A DNA stretch of 9,633 bases from Janthinobacterium sp. (lineage in GTDB: Bacteria > Pseudomonadota > Gammaproteobacteria > Burkholderiales > Burkholderiaceae_D), in the NCBI GenBank assembly GCA_003482555.1, contig DMYQ01000088.1:2330-11962 (forward strand). The letters are read 5' to 3'. A program made the translations under genes and the position numbers. This document shows positions 1-5,565 of the stretch, piece after piece (position 1 is the first letter of the stretch; the number at the start of each line of letters is the position of its first letter). The notes beneath the pieces are model-generated. The model was not told the DNA's origin. It did not search any database and saw nothing but the letters and a program-made list of their open reading frames with translations.

Positions 1-108
1 CAGCAAGTGCTCGACGAGCTGGCCCGGCGCGAAGGCATTTCCGGCATCGAAGAAAAGGCGGCGCGCAAGGATGTGCTGCGCGACGCCGACGAAGCACAAG
101 CAAGCTGA
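1..108 (+). CDS. hisE: Phosphoribosyl-ATP pyrophosphatase, C-terminal end (partial)
   Basis: Only the last 35 residues and the TGA stop lie in the window; the 5' part is off the left edge. The visible tail reads ELARREGISGIEEKAARKD, and the GIEEKA-type C-terminus is characteristic of HisE, which hydrolyses phosphoribosyl-ATP to phosphoribosyl-AMP in the second step of histidine biosynthesis in the cytoplasm. The next gene, a HIT protein, starts 12 bases downstream in the same reading frame, separated by this single TGA, so the two are very probably co-transcribed at the end of a histidine operon. The identification rests on a short tail plus context, but hisE next to HIT and tat genes is a familiar betaproteobacterial arrangement. 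Confidence 0.85.
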   Translation, partial: QQVLDELARREGISGIEEKAARKDVLRDADEAQAS

Positions 109-120
109 TCCGGAGCCCCA

Positions 121-492
121 GTGGAAAACTGTATTTTTTGCAAGATCGCCGCCAAGAAAATTCCTTCGACCATCGTCTATGAAGACGATGACTTGCTGGC
201 GTTCAAGGATATCAACCCGGCCGCGCCCGTGCACTTGCTGGTGATACCGAAGCGCCACGTGGCCACCCTGTCGGATTGCGACGCCAGCCACGCGCCGCTG
301 CTGGGCAAGATGCTGAGCCTGGTGCCCCGGCTGGCGGCCGAATTCGGCTGCGCCGTGTCCTATGCCGAAGACGGCAGCCCCAGCGGCGGCTACAAGACCC
401 TGATCAACAGCGGTCCGGACGGCGGCCAGGAGGTTTACCACTTGCATTTGCACATGTATGGCGGAGCGCGCCCCTGGCGTTCCCAGCACTGA
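121..492 (+). CDS. HIT (histidine triad) family nucleotide-binding protein
   Basis: This is a 123-residue cytoplasmic protein of the HINT branch of the histidine triad superfamily, whose members hydrolyse phosphoramidate-linked nucleotides such as AMP-lysine or AMP-NH2. The catalytic triad motif H-x-H-x-H is seen at residues 107, 109 and 111 (YHLHLHMYGG). The N-terminus has the family pattern CIFCKIA with Cys4 and Cys7, and INPAAPVHLLVIPKRH at residues 31-46 is the usual core strand and helix. The length is close to the normal 110-130. The start is GTG at 121: an in-frame stop lies at 106-108, and GGAG at 112-115 gives a 5-base spacing, so no longer start is possible. It probably belongs to the his transcript. 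The physiological substrate cannot be read from sequence, hence no gene symbol. Confidence 0.93.
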   Translation: MENCIFCKIAAKKIPSTIVYEDDDLLAFKDINPAAPVHLLVIPKRHVATLSDCDASHAPLLGKMLSLVPRLAAEFGCAVSYAEDGSPSGGYKTLINSGPDGGQEVYHLHLHMYGGARPWRSQH

Positions 493-536
493 AAGACCTA
501 GTCATCATGACAGGCACATGACGGGCGCGCATCGCG

Positions 537-552
537 TATACTGTCTATACTG
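537..552 (+). promoter_or_regulatory. Candidate tatABC promoter with duplicated TATACT boxes
   Basis: Two copies of TATACTG lie at 537-543 and 546-552, nine bases apart, in the 104-base gap between the HIT gene and tatA. Each contains TATACT, a good match to a sigma-70 -10 element, and both sit 45-60 bases before the tatA start. The same segment reads as an inverted repeat, GTATA (536-540) and TATAC (546-550). I see no convincing -35 hexamer at 16-18 bases; the nearest TGAC-containing candidates (507-512, 518-523) are badly spaced. The promoter call is therefore tentative. Confidence 0.4.
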
Positions 553-584
553 GTTTTGTGCGATTTCGGGCTTTTCTGCCCGGC

Positions 585-590
585 AAGGAG
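585..590 (+). promoter_or_regulatory. Ribosome binding site that decides the tatA start
   Basis: AAGGAG at 585-590 is the strongest Shine-Dalgarno match near tatA. It lies 6 bases before the ATG at 597 but only 3 bases before the ATG at 594 and 15 before the ATG at 606, which favours 597. Confidence 0.7.
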
Positions 591-596
591 AAGATG

Positions 597-824
597 ATGG
601 GTTCAATGAGTATTTGGCACTGGCTGATCGTGCTGGTGGTGGTGATGTTGGTGTTCGGCACCAAGAAAATCGGTAACATGGGCGCCGACATCGGCAAGGC
701 CGTGAAGGGTTTCAAGGACGGCGTCAAGGGCGAGGACGAGAAGCCGGCGCAAAACGCGGCACCTTCGCAAGTGGCCGACAAGAGCACCATCGACGTCGAA
801 GCGAAAGAGAAAAGCAAGTTCTGA
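597..824 (+). CDS. tatA: Sec-independent protein translocase subunit TatA
   Basis: TatA is the small membrane protein that oligomerises to form the transport path of the twin-arginine translocase. From ATG 597 the protein has 75 residues: a short periplasmic N-terminus, one membrane helix (about residues 6-20), the FG hinge at Phe20-Gly21, an amphipathic helix (about 22-43) and a charged, flexible cytoplasmic tail. With this start, Phe20, Gly21 and Phe39 fall on the same numbers as the essential residues of E. coli TatA, and the AAGGAG at 585-590 is ideally spaced. An adjacent ATG at 594 would add one Met; the GTG at 558 would add 13 residues before the family start and lacks support. It is the first gene of tatABC and is 46 bases from tatB. 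Confidence 0.95.
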   Translation: MGSMSIWHWLIVLVVVMLVFGTKKIGNMGADIGKAVKGFKDGVKGEDEKPAQNAAPSQVADKSTIDVEAKEKSKF

Positions 825-831
825 TGACGGT

Positions 832-848
832 GCGGGGTTCGCCCCCGC
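832..848 (+). other. GC-rich hairpin between tatA and tatB
   Basis: GCGGGG (832-837) and CCCCGC (843-848) form a 6-bp stem around the loop TTCGC, starting 7 bases after the tatA stop. No T-run follows, so it is not a standard intrinsic terminator. It could stabilise the tatA 3' end or reduce read-through into tatB, which would fit the known excess of TatA over TatB. That role is inference. Confidence 0.4.
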
Positions 849-870
849 CGCCATCCGGATTTGATATCCT

Positions 871-1350
871 ATGATCGATCTCGGTCTCTCCAAACTCGCC
901 ATCATCGGCGTCGTCGCACTGATCGTCATCGGCCCTGAAAAGTTGCCGAAAGTGGCGCGCATGGCCGGTTCCCTGTATGGTCGGGCGCAGCGTTACCTGA
1001 ACGACGTGAAGGCCGAGGTCAGCCGCGAGATCGAACTCGACGAACTGAAGAACCTGCACAAGGAAGTGCAAGAGGCGGCGCAGTCGATCAAGTCCAGCGT
1101 CGAGAATTCGATCGCGGAAAACCTGGCCGAGGTGGAAGGTTCGTGGCGCGACCACGTGCCCCTGAACGTGGCCACGGTGGACGATGTGGCGCGCAAGGCG
1201 CGCGAGTTCCGCCGCAAGAAGCTGCTGCGCAGTTCCGCTCTTCCCGTCTGGTACAAGCAGCGTCACGGCGGCAAGATGCATGTGATCTCCGGCGCGGCGC
1301 GTGTCGCCAAATTCCGTCCAGGCGCCAAATCCCATGCATCGTTTTATTAA
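871..1350 (+). CDS. tatB: Sec-independent protein translocase subunit TatB
   Basis: TatB (159 residues) partners TatC in the receptor complex that binds twin-arginine signal peptides. Visible features are a short N-terminus MIDLGLSKL, one membrane helix (about residues 5-20), the family motif GPEKLP at 21-26, an amphipathic helix, and a long charged, probably coiled segment (about 40-100) rich in Glu and Lys. A basic C-terminal tail follows. Residue 8 is Lys where E. coli TatB has Glu; I recall Lys as usual in Burkholderiales. The start at 871 is fixed by homology, because the upstream sequence offers only a weak CGGA at 856-859, 11 bases away. The TAA stop at 1348-1350 directly abuts the tatC ATG. 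Confidence 0.95.
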   Translation: MIDLGLSKLAIIGVVALIVIGPEKLPKVARMAGSLYGRAQRYLNDVKAEVSREIELDELKNLHKEVQEAAQSIKSSVENSIAENLAEVEGSWRDHVPLNVATVDDVARKAREFRRKKLLRSSALPVWYKQRHGGKMHVISGAARVAKFRPGAKSHASFY

Positions 1351-2106
1351 ATGACCAGCAAAGCCCCCGTCGAAGAGACCTTTATTTCCCATTTGATCGA
1401 ATTGCGCGACCGCCTGGTCAAGTCTTCGATCGGCATCGCCCTGGTGACGGCCTTCCTGATGTTCTGGCCCGGCCCCTCGCACATTTACGATTTCATCGCC
1501 CGGCCCATGATCGCCGCCTTGCCGGCCGGCTCGAAGATGATCGCCACCGGCGTCATCTCGCCCTTCCTGGTGCCGATGAAGGTGACCCTGGTGATCGCCT
1601 TCATCCTGGCCCTGCCCTGGGTGCTGTACCAATTGTGGGCTTTCATCGCGCCCGGCCTGTACACGCATGAAAAGCGGCTCGTCGCGCCGCTGGTGATTTC
1701 CTCGTCGGTGCTGTTCATGGCCGGCGTGGCCTTCTGTTATTTCTTCGTCTTCGGCCGGGTCTTCAAGTTCATCAACGAATTTTCGCCGAGCTCGATCGCC
1801 GTCACGCCCGATATCGAGAATTACCTCGATTTCGTCATGTCGATGTGCCTGGCCTTCGGCGCCACCTTCGAAGTACCGGTGGTGGTGGTGATCCTGGTGC
1901 GCATGGGCCTGGTCAGCGTGGACAAGCTCAAGGAAGTGCGGCGCTACGTCATCGTGGGCGCCTTCGTCGTGGCCGCCATCGTCACGCCGCCGGACGTGGT
2001 CAGCCAATTGTCGCTGGCGTTGCCGATGTGCCTGCTGTTCGAGCTGGGCCTGCTGGTCGCGCCCGTGTTCGTGCGCGTCACCCAGGCGCCGGAAGAGCTG
2101 TCTTGA
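1351..2106 (+). CDS. tatC: Sec-independent protein translocase subunit TatC
   Basis: TatC (251 residues, normal length) is the six-helix core of the Tat receptor that recognises the RR motif. Diagnostic stretches are HLIELRDRL at residues 14-22 (signal-peptide contact region), ISPFLVPMK at 69-77, IAPGLYTHE ending at Glu107, which corresponds to E. coli Glu103, FEVPV with Glu174 inside the membrane (E. coli Glu170), and TPPDVVSQ at 212-219. Hydrophobic helices are seen at about 24-40, 75-100, 113-136, 162-186, 197-211 and 222-242. There is no Shine-Dalgarno sequence before ATG 1351, and the tatB stop ends at 1350, so translation probably depends on re-initiation after tatB. It is the last gene of the plus-strand cluster and converges with the CsgG-like gene 16 bases on. 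Confidence 0.97.
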   Translation: MTSKAPVEETFISHLIELRDRLVKSSIGIALVTAFLMFWPGPSHIYDFIARPMIAALPAGSKMIATGVISPFLVPMKVTLVIAFILALPWVLYQLWAFIAPGLYTHEKRLVAPLVISSSVLFMAGVAFCYFFVFGRVFKFINEFSPSSIAVTPDIENYLDFVMSMCLAFGATFEVPVVVVILVRMGLVSVDKLKEVRRYVIVGAFVVAAIVTPPDVVSQLSLALPMCLLFELGLLVAPVFVRVTQAPEELS

Positions 2107-2122
2107 GGGCGCGCGGGGCCGC

Positions 2123-2917
2123 TTAATTGGTTTTCAGGGTGCCGCCGTTGCCCAGGCCGCCTTCCACGGATTGCGCCTGGTAGTTGCGCACGGCAATCAC
2201 CAACTGGTTGTAGGAATCCATGAAGGAGGCCGCCAGCACCTTGCCTTGCGGTGTCTTGCTGAAACCGCCGCCGCCGGCGAAGCCGCCGTCGAAAAATCCC
2301 GCCATCACGCCGTAATCCCAGTTCTTGGCGCTGCCTTCCGCGGCCGCCAGTTGGATGCCGGAACGGTTATCGGTCAGCAAGAGCATGGTCGATGCTTCGT
2401 TTGACTTCATCGAGCCGCCGATCAGGGAGCCCACCGATCCCAGCAGTCCGCCCACGGCGGCCCCGACCCCGCCCGTGCCGCGCGAACTGAAGGTCACCGA
2501 CGGCGTGGCCGTGTAGTCGGCTGCCACCATCTGCCCCTTGCCGATGTTGCTGGTCTTGCGCAAGTCGCCATTTCGCATCAGCGCCCGCTCGCCCTGCATG
2601 TTCTGGAAGGCCCGGCCCCGCTCGACGACGACGAAACAGTTCGATTGCTGGATGATCATGCGCAGCAGAGGCACCGTGCTCTGGACGTGGTATTCCTGGG
2701 TGAACTGGTACATCCACGGCTGGTTGGCGTCTTCCACGATGGTCATGGTGCCCAGGGTCTTGCTGCAATGCTCGAGTTGCGCATTGGCGCCGTGGGCGTT
2801 GGCGCCCCCGGCCGAGCCGGTGGCCACGGTTTTCGCGCCGGGATCACCCATTTGCATGGGGCCGGCGCAACCGGCCAGCGCCACGACGCACAAACTCATC
2901 GGCAATGACATCTTCAT
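2123..2917 (-). CDS. CsgG/HfaB-like outer-membrane lipoprotein
   Basis: The 264-residue product begins with a lipoprotein signal: hydrophobic residues 4-16 end in LAGC, with Cys17 as the lipidated residue and Ala at +2, which predicts outer-membrane sorting. Residues about 55-245 resemble the CsgG/HfaB family, which form oligomeric outer-membrane secretion channels for curli or holdfast proteins: LLRMIIQQSNCFVVVERGR at 84-102 (conserved VxERGR strand), QGERAL at 108-113, AADYTATPSV at 132-141, then a Gly-rich stretch at 147-169 where CsgG has its membrane hairpin, and STMLLLTDNRSGIQL at 176-190. A second Gly-rich patch lies at 207-219. The start is supported by AAGGA at 2924-2928 with 6-base spacing. 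No curlin, CsgE or CsgF gene is nearby, so the substrate is unknown; the family call is by pattern recognition, and a non-channel envelope role is possible. Confidence 0.78.
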   Translation of the reverse strand: MKMSLPMSLCVVALAGCAGPMQMGDPGAKTVATGSAGGANAHGANAQLEHCSKTLGTMTIVEDANQPWMYQFTQEYHVQSTVPLLRMIIQQSNCFVVVERGRAFQNMQGERALMRNGDLRKTSNIGKGQMVAADYTATPSVTFSSRGTGGVGAAVGGLLGSVGSLIGGSMKSNEASTMLLLTDNRSGIQLAAAEGSAKNWDYGVMAGFFDGGFAGGGGFSKTPQGKVLAASFMDSYNQLVIAVRNYQAQSVEGGLGNGGTLKTN

Positions 2918-2923
2918 CTCTCA

Positions 2924-2928
2924 TCCTT
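2924..2928 (-). promoter_or_regulatory. Ribosome binding site of the CsgG-like gene
   Basis: On the minus strand this reads AAGGA, six bases before the ATG at 2917. It selects the first of two nearby Met codons (residues 1 and 3). Confidence 0.65.
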
Positions 2929-2942
2929 TCGGGTCAGCAGTG

Positions 2943-2981
2943 AGAGCGTGCTTATGCCCGCCAAATGGCCGGGAACGCTCT
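2943..2981 (-). other. Bulged stem-loop in the leader of the CsgG-like gene
   Basis: On the plus strand AGAGCGT (2943-2949) is complementary to ACGCTCT (2975-2981). Nested inside, CCCGCC (2957-2962) can pair with GG and CGGG (2967-2968 and 2970-2973) with one bulged base and an AAAT loop. The structure lies 26 to 64 bases upstream of the CsgG-like start codon, so it could be part of the mRNA leader or a protein-binding palindrome. No clear -35/-10 pair could be assigned in this gap. Confidence 0.35.
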
Positions 2982-3024
2982 GGAAGAGTCATCGTAGCGC
3001 CGGGCAGGCGGCGGCCTTTGAGTG

Positions 3025-3045
3025 GGCGCAAGTAATCCTTGCGCC
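3025..3045 (-). terminator. Perfect 8-bp hairpin just after the DUF885 gene
   Basis: GGCGCAAG (3025-3032) and CTTGCGCC (3038-3045) form a perfect 8-bp stem with a 5-base loop, 6 bases beyond the TAG stop of the DUF885 gene on the minus strand. No T-run follows in the transcript direction, so it may be a weak terminator or a 3'-end stabiliser. It supports the view that the DUF885 and CsgG-like genes are not tightly co-transcribed. Confidence 0.5.
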
Positions 3046-3051
3046 TTCCTG

Positions 3052-4860
3052 CTATTGCATCAAGTCCTTGATGACGCGCACCGGCGCGCTGCCGTAGCTG
3101 AGGAATTGTTCGTGGAAATCCTTGAGCACGAATTTGGCGCCCAGGGCTTGCTTGCGCTGCTCGCGCAATTCCATGATTTCGCTGTAACCGCTGAAGTAAC
3201 TGCTCAGTTGCACCGAAGTCAGTTGCACGCGGTGCCATTTTTCTGTTGCCTCGCGCTGGGTCTGGAAGGCTTGCTTGGTGAGCAGGTCGAGGGCTTGTTC
3301 CTCTGTCATGCCGAGCACGTGGACGCTGTAGTCGAGGATGGTGTTGGTGACGCTGCGCAAATTCCACTTGGAATACATCAACCACATTTCCGGCTCATTG
3401 TTGCCATAACCCGATTCCAGCATCATGCGTTCGCCGTACACGGCCCAGCCCTCGATCATGGCGCCGTTGCCGAACAGCGATTTGATGATGGAGGGCGATT
3501 TGTTGGCGTGTATCAGTTGCGTGTAGTGGCCGGGTATGGCTTCGTGGATGTTGAGGATCTGTAAAATCCAGCGATTGTATTCGCGCAGGCTGCTCTCGGC
3601 CTGCTCCGCCGTTTCGCCATCGAGCGGCGTGACGTTGTAGTAGGTGCGGTCTTGCGGACGGTAAGGGCCGGGCGCTTCGATGCCGGCGCCGGCCACGCCG
3701 CGCTCGTAGAGCGGCGTTTCGCGCACGATCAGGGGTTTTTTCGCATCCATGGTGAGCAGATTGTGGCTGGTCACCCATTCTTGCAAGAGCGGAATCTGGC
3801 GCCGGATTTCCGGCACGAAATCGGCGCGCGCCACGTGGTCGCTCGACAGTTTATCGATCACCATGCCGATTTTTTCATTGCGGTCGGCGGGCTTGGCGGC
3901 CGCGCCCATGGTCTTGCTCCACAATTCATCGGACAGGGTGTTCATGCCGACCAGCAATTGCTCGCGCGCCAGCAGCGCCTTTTGATAAAGTTGCTCGGCG
4001 CTGCCGCCGGCCTGGATATCGTAGGCGAATTTCTGTTCATACAGATCCTTGCCGATGCGGAAGGAGCGTCCGCCGCCCGCCGCCATCGACTTGTCGAGTT
4101 CGCCAAGCCAGGCCAGGTAAGCGTCCACGGCGGCGTGAGCGGCGGCTATGCGCTGGGTGTAGAGCCGCTTTTCGGTCGGGCTCAGGATGGACGCCTGGGC
4201 CACGCGGTCCAGGTCGGCCAGTACCGTTTGCACACCGGCGCCCTGAGCTATCGCCAACTGGGTATGCTCGCGGGTCGGATTGGCGATGCTCTCGCGCGCC
4301 GCCGTGTAATAGGCGGGCACGGCGGCGATGCGCTTGAGCAGGGTGCGCAGGCGCTGCGGCTGGGCCGCATATTCCGTGTTCAGGATGAGGTCGATGGAAC
4401 CGGCGATATTGTAGTTGGATGGATTCCATTCGAATTCGCGGAAAGTGGTCAGATACCAGCGATCCGAGTTCAGCTTGTTGTTCAGCAACGCCAGGTCGGT
4501 GGCTTGCTTGCTCGATAGCTGGCGAGCGTCGATCTTGGCGAAGCGCGCCAGCCAATCGTCGATGAAGGCCAGTTGCCGCGCGCGGCTGGCCTGGTCGGGG
4601 ATGGTGAGGATGGCGGCGCCGTCGAACTTGCCGGCGGCGACGGCGCTGTCCGGGTCGATGCGCCAGAGGGCGTTGAGGAACTGGCCGCTCAAGGCGTCGA
4701 GCGCCTTGTCCTGGCGCCGTTCCGAGGACACTGGCGCCAGCGCCGCGGCCTTGACCGGGGCCGCTCTGCCGGCTTTGGCGTGCGAAGTTTTCTTGGCGGC
4801 GCAGGCGGGCGCCAGTGCGACGGCCATCAATATTGCGCCCAGCGCTATTTTGTTTTTCAT
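3052..4860 (-). CDS. Exported DUF885 family protein, putative zinc metallopeptidase
   Basis: From ATG 4860 the protein has 602 residues, typical for the DUF885 family, which is widespread in bacteria and peptidase-like with few members characterised. The N-terminus MKNKIALGAILMAVALAPAC is a signal peptide. It may be cut by signal peptidase I near ACA-AKK, or lipidated at Cys20, though APAC is a poor lipobox. The putative metal site is visible: HEAIPGH at 439-445 (His439, Glu440, His445) with a downstream EGWAVYGE at 470-477 supplying a likely third ligand Glu470. Residues 24-45 are an Ala/Lys-rich linker. The start at 4860 is chosen because the signal peptide begins there and GAGAGA (4866-4871) lies 5 bases upstream; a TTG at 4908 would bury the signal behind 16 residues. 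Peptidase activity is inferred, and the substrate is unknown. Confidence 0.9.
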   Translation of the reverse strand: MKNKIALGAILMAVALAPACAAKKTSHAKAGRAAPVKAAALAPVSSERRQDKALDALSGQFLNALWRIDPDSAVAAGKFDGAAILTIPDQASRARQLAFIDDWLARFAKIDARQLSSKQATDLALLNNKLNSDRWYLTTFREFEWNPSNYNIAGSIDLILNTEYAAQPQRLRTLLKRIAAVPAYYTAARESIANPTREHTQLAIAQGAGVQTVLADLDRVAQASILSPTEKRLYTQRIAAAHAAVDAYLAWLGELDKSMAAGGGRSFRIGKDLYEQKFAYDIQAGGSAEQLYQKALLAREQLLVGMNTLSDELWSKTMGAAAKPADRNEKIGMVIDKLSSDHVARADFVPEIRRQIPLLQEWVTSHNLLTMDAKKPLIVRETPLYERGVAGAGIEAPGPYRPQDRTYYNVTPLDGETAEQAESSLREYNRWILQILNIHEAIPGHYTQLIHANKSPSIIKSLFGNGAMIEGWAVYGERMMLESGYGNNEPEMWLMYSKWNLRSVTNTILDYSVHVLGMTEEQALDLLTKQAFQTQREATEKWHRVQLTSVQLSSYFSGYSEIMELREQRKQALGAKFVLKDFHEQFLSYGSAPVRVIKDLMQ

Positions 4861-4917
4861 TATGGTCTCTCGAATGTGCGGCGGCGTTGTGCGCCGTGCC
4901 AATGGCAAGCGCGCAAG

Positions 4918-4923
4918 ATTATC
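4918..4923 (-). promoter_or_regulatory. Candidate -10 element for the DUF885 gene
   Basis: The minus strand reads TTTGATGATAATC here, giving GATAAT at 4923-4918 as a -10 candidate 57 bases upstream of the start codon. No good -35 is seen at 17-18 bases (CGTTCC or ACGTTC), so an activator might be needed. A short GC hairpin (4881-4897) would fall in the leader. This is the only plausible promoter found in the 169-base gap between this gene and its upstream neighbour. Confidence 0.35.
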
Positions 4924-4957
4924 ATCAAATGGACGCCCCGGGAACGTCAGTTACATT

Positions 4958-4979
4958 GCGGTACAAGCGCGGTACAAGC
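4958..4979. repeat. Tandem 11-bp direct repeat, possible operator
   Basis: GCGGTACAAGC occurs twice head to tail at 4958-4968 and 4969-4979 without a gap. The 11-base period places both copies on one face of the helix. It lies roughly 35 to 60 bases upstream of the candidate -10 of the DUF885 gene, a usual position for an activator site. The repeat is a direct observation; the operator role is inference. Confidence 0.5.
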
Positions 4980-5029
4980 GGGAAACCGTGGCGGCGCGCC
5001 GGCAGGCAAGGCGCACGGCGCTCGTGGCG

Positions 5030-5515
5030 TCAGACGATGCCGTGGCTGCGTATCATTTCTTGCTGGCGGGTATTGAGCGCGATGACGGCATCCTTGCCGC
5101 GCGCCATGCTGGTGAGGACGATCTCGCTCGACTTGGTGAAGCGGTGGCCGACCCGTATCGTGTAAGACTTGAATAACCAGCTGAAAAAATCCGGCACGAA
5201 AGTCGCTTCATCCATGTCGCGCCATTTGACGCCGCTGATGCCCTTGCTCCAGGGCAGGATTCCGACGCTGAGCCAGACGCCGACTTCGTCGTAGTACAAC
5301 TGGTGGCTGCGGATCAGCAGCACGCGGTAGCCGACGATCAGCGTCGATGCCACCATCACGCAGGCGGCGGCCAGTTTATTCCAGTAAAAAGCCAGCGGCA
5401 GCAGGGCGCCGAACAGGATCAACGCCAGCAGCATGGTGCCGACGTAGGCGGTCCAGGATTTCCCGCACAGCAGGGTGGCGCCGGAACCGATGGTGATTGC
5501 ATTGTCTTCGCTCAT
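5030..5515 (-). CDS. Small membrane protein with PH-like (bPH2/YdbS-type) domain
   Basis: I do not recognise a named gene. The 161-residue product has a short N-terminus, two closely spaced hydrophobic helices at about 23-44 and 48-68 joined by a tight turn (YWNK), and a C-terminal domain (about 70-158). This hairpin followed by a small beta-rich domain with alternating hydrophobics, a central VKWRDMDEA (96-104) and a C-terminal amphipathic helix (about 142-157) resembles bacterial PH-domain membrane proteins of the YdbS/bPH2 group. Those have no agreed biochemical role. The AGGCGGGG upstream is a fair ribosome site 4 bases before the ATG at 5515. The gene follows the SNF2 helicase stop by 50 bases on the same strand, so they may share a transcript. 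The domain call is by fold-pattern only. Confidence 0.62.
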   Translation of the reverse strand: MSEDNAITIGSGATLLCGKSWTAYVGTMLLALILFGALLPLAFYWNKLAAACVMVASTLIVGYRVLLIRSHQLYYDEVGVWLSVGILPWSKGISGVKWRDMDEATFVPDFFSWLFKSYTIRVGHRFTKSSEIVLTSMARGKDAVIALNTRQQEMIRSHGIV

Positions 5516-5565
5516 GATGCCCCGCCTAATGAAAATGGAATGATTGCACGAATCGGGCCGTCCGC

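Noticed and set aside
558..596. Upstream extension of tatA to GTG 558 or ATG 594
   Set aside because: The AAGGAG at 585-590 fits ATG 597, and only that start puts Phe20, Gly21 and Phe39 at the family positions. The GTG start would place extra polar residues before the membrane helix and has no ribosome site.
724..2007. A 427-codon open frame on the minus strand across tatA, tatB and tatC
   Set aside because: It lies wholly opposite three well-supported tat genes. Its product is rich in His, Asp, Arg and Gly with low-complexity stretches, as expected from reading GC-rich codons backwards, and it matches no family I know.
2107..2122. Bidirectional terminator between tatC and the CsgG-like gene
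   Set aside because: The 16-base gap is GC-rich but forms only a very short stem and has no flanking T-run. Termination for either gene is not visible here.
3652..4518. A 288-codon open frame on the plus strand opposite the DUF885 gene
   Set aside because: The DUF885 frame holds a signal peptide and the HEAIPGH and EGWA motifs. The opposite frame shows no motif or good ribosome site.
4861..4908. TTG start at 4908 for the DUF885 gene
   Set aside because: It would add 16 residues before an otherwise normal signal peptide, and it overlaps the proposed leader region.
4991..5029. GC palindrome (GGCGCGCC) and short inverted repeats downstream of the PH-like gene as a terminator
   Set aside because: The stems are 4-5 bp, overlapping and without a T-run; this is expected by chance in such GC-rich sequence.
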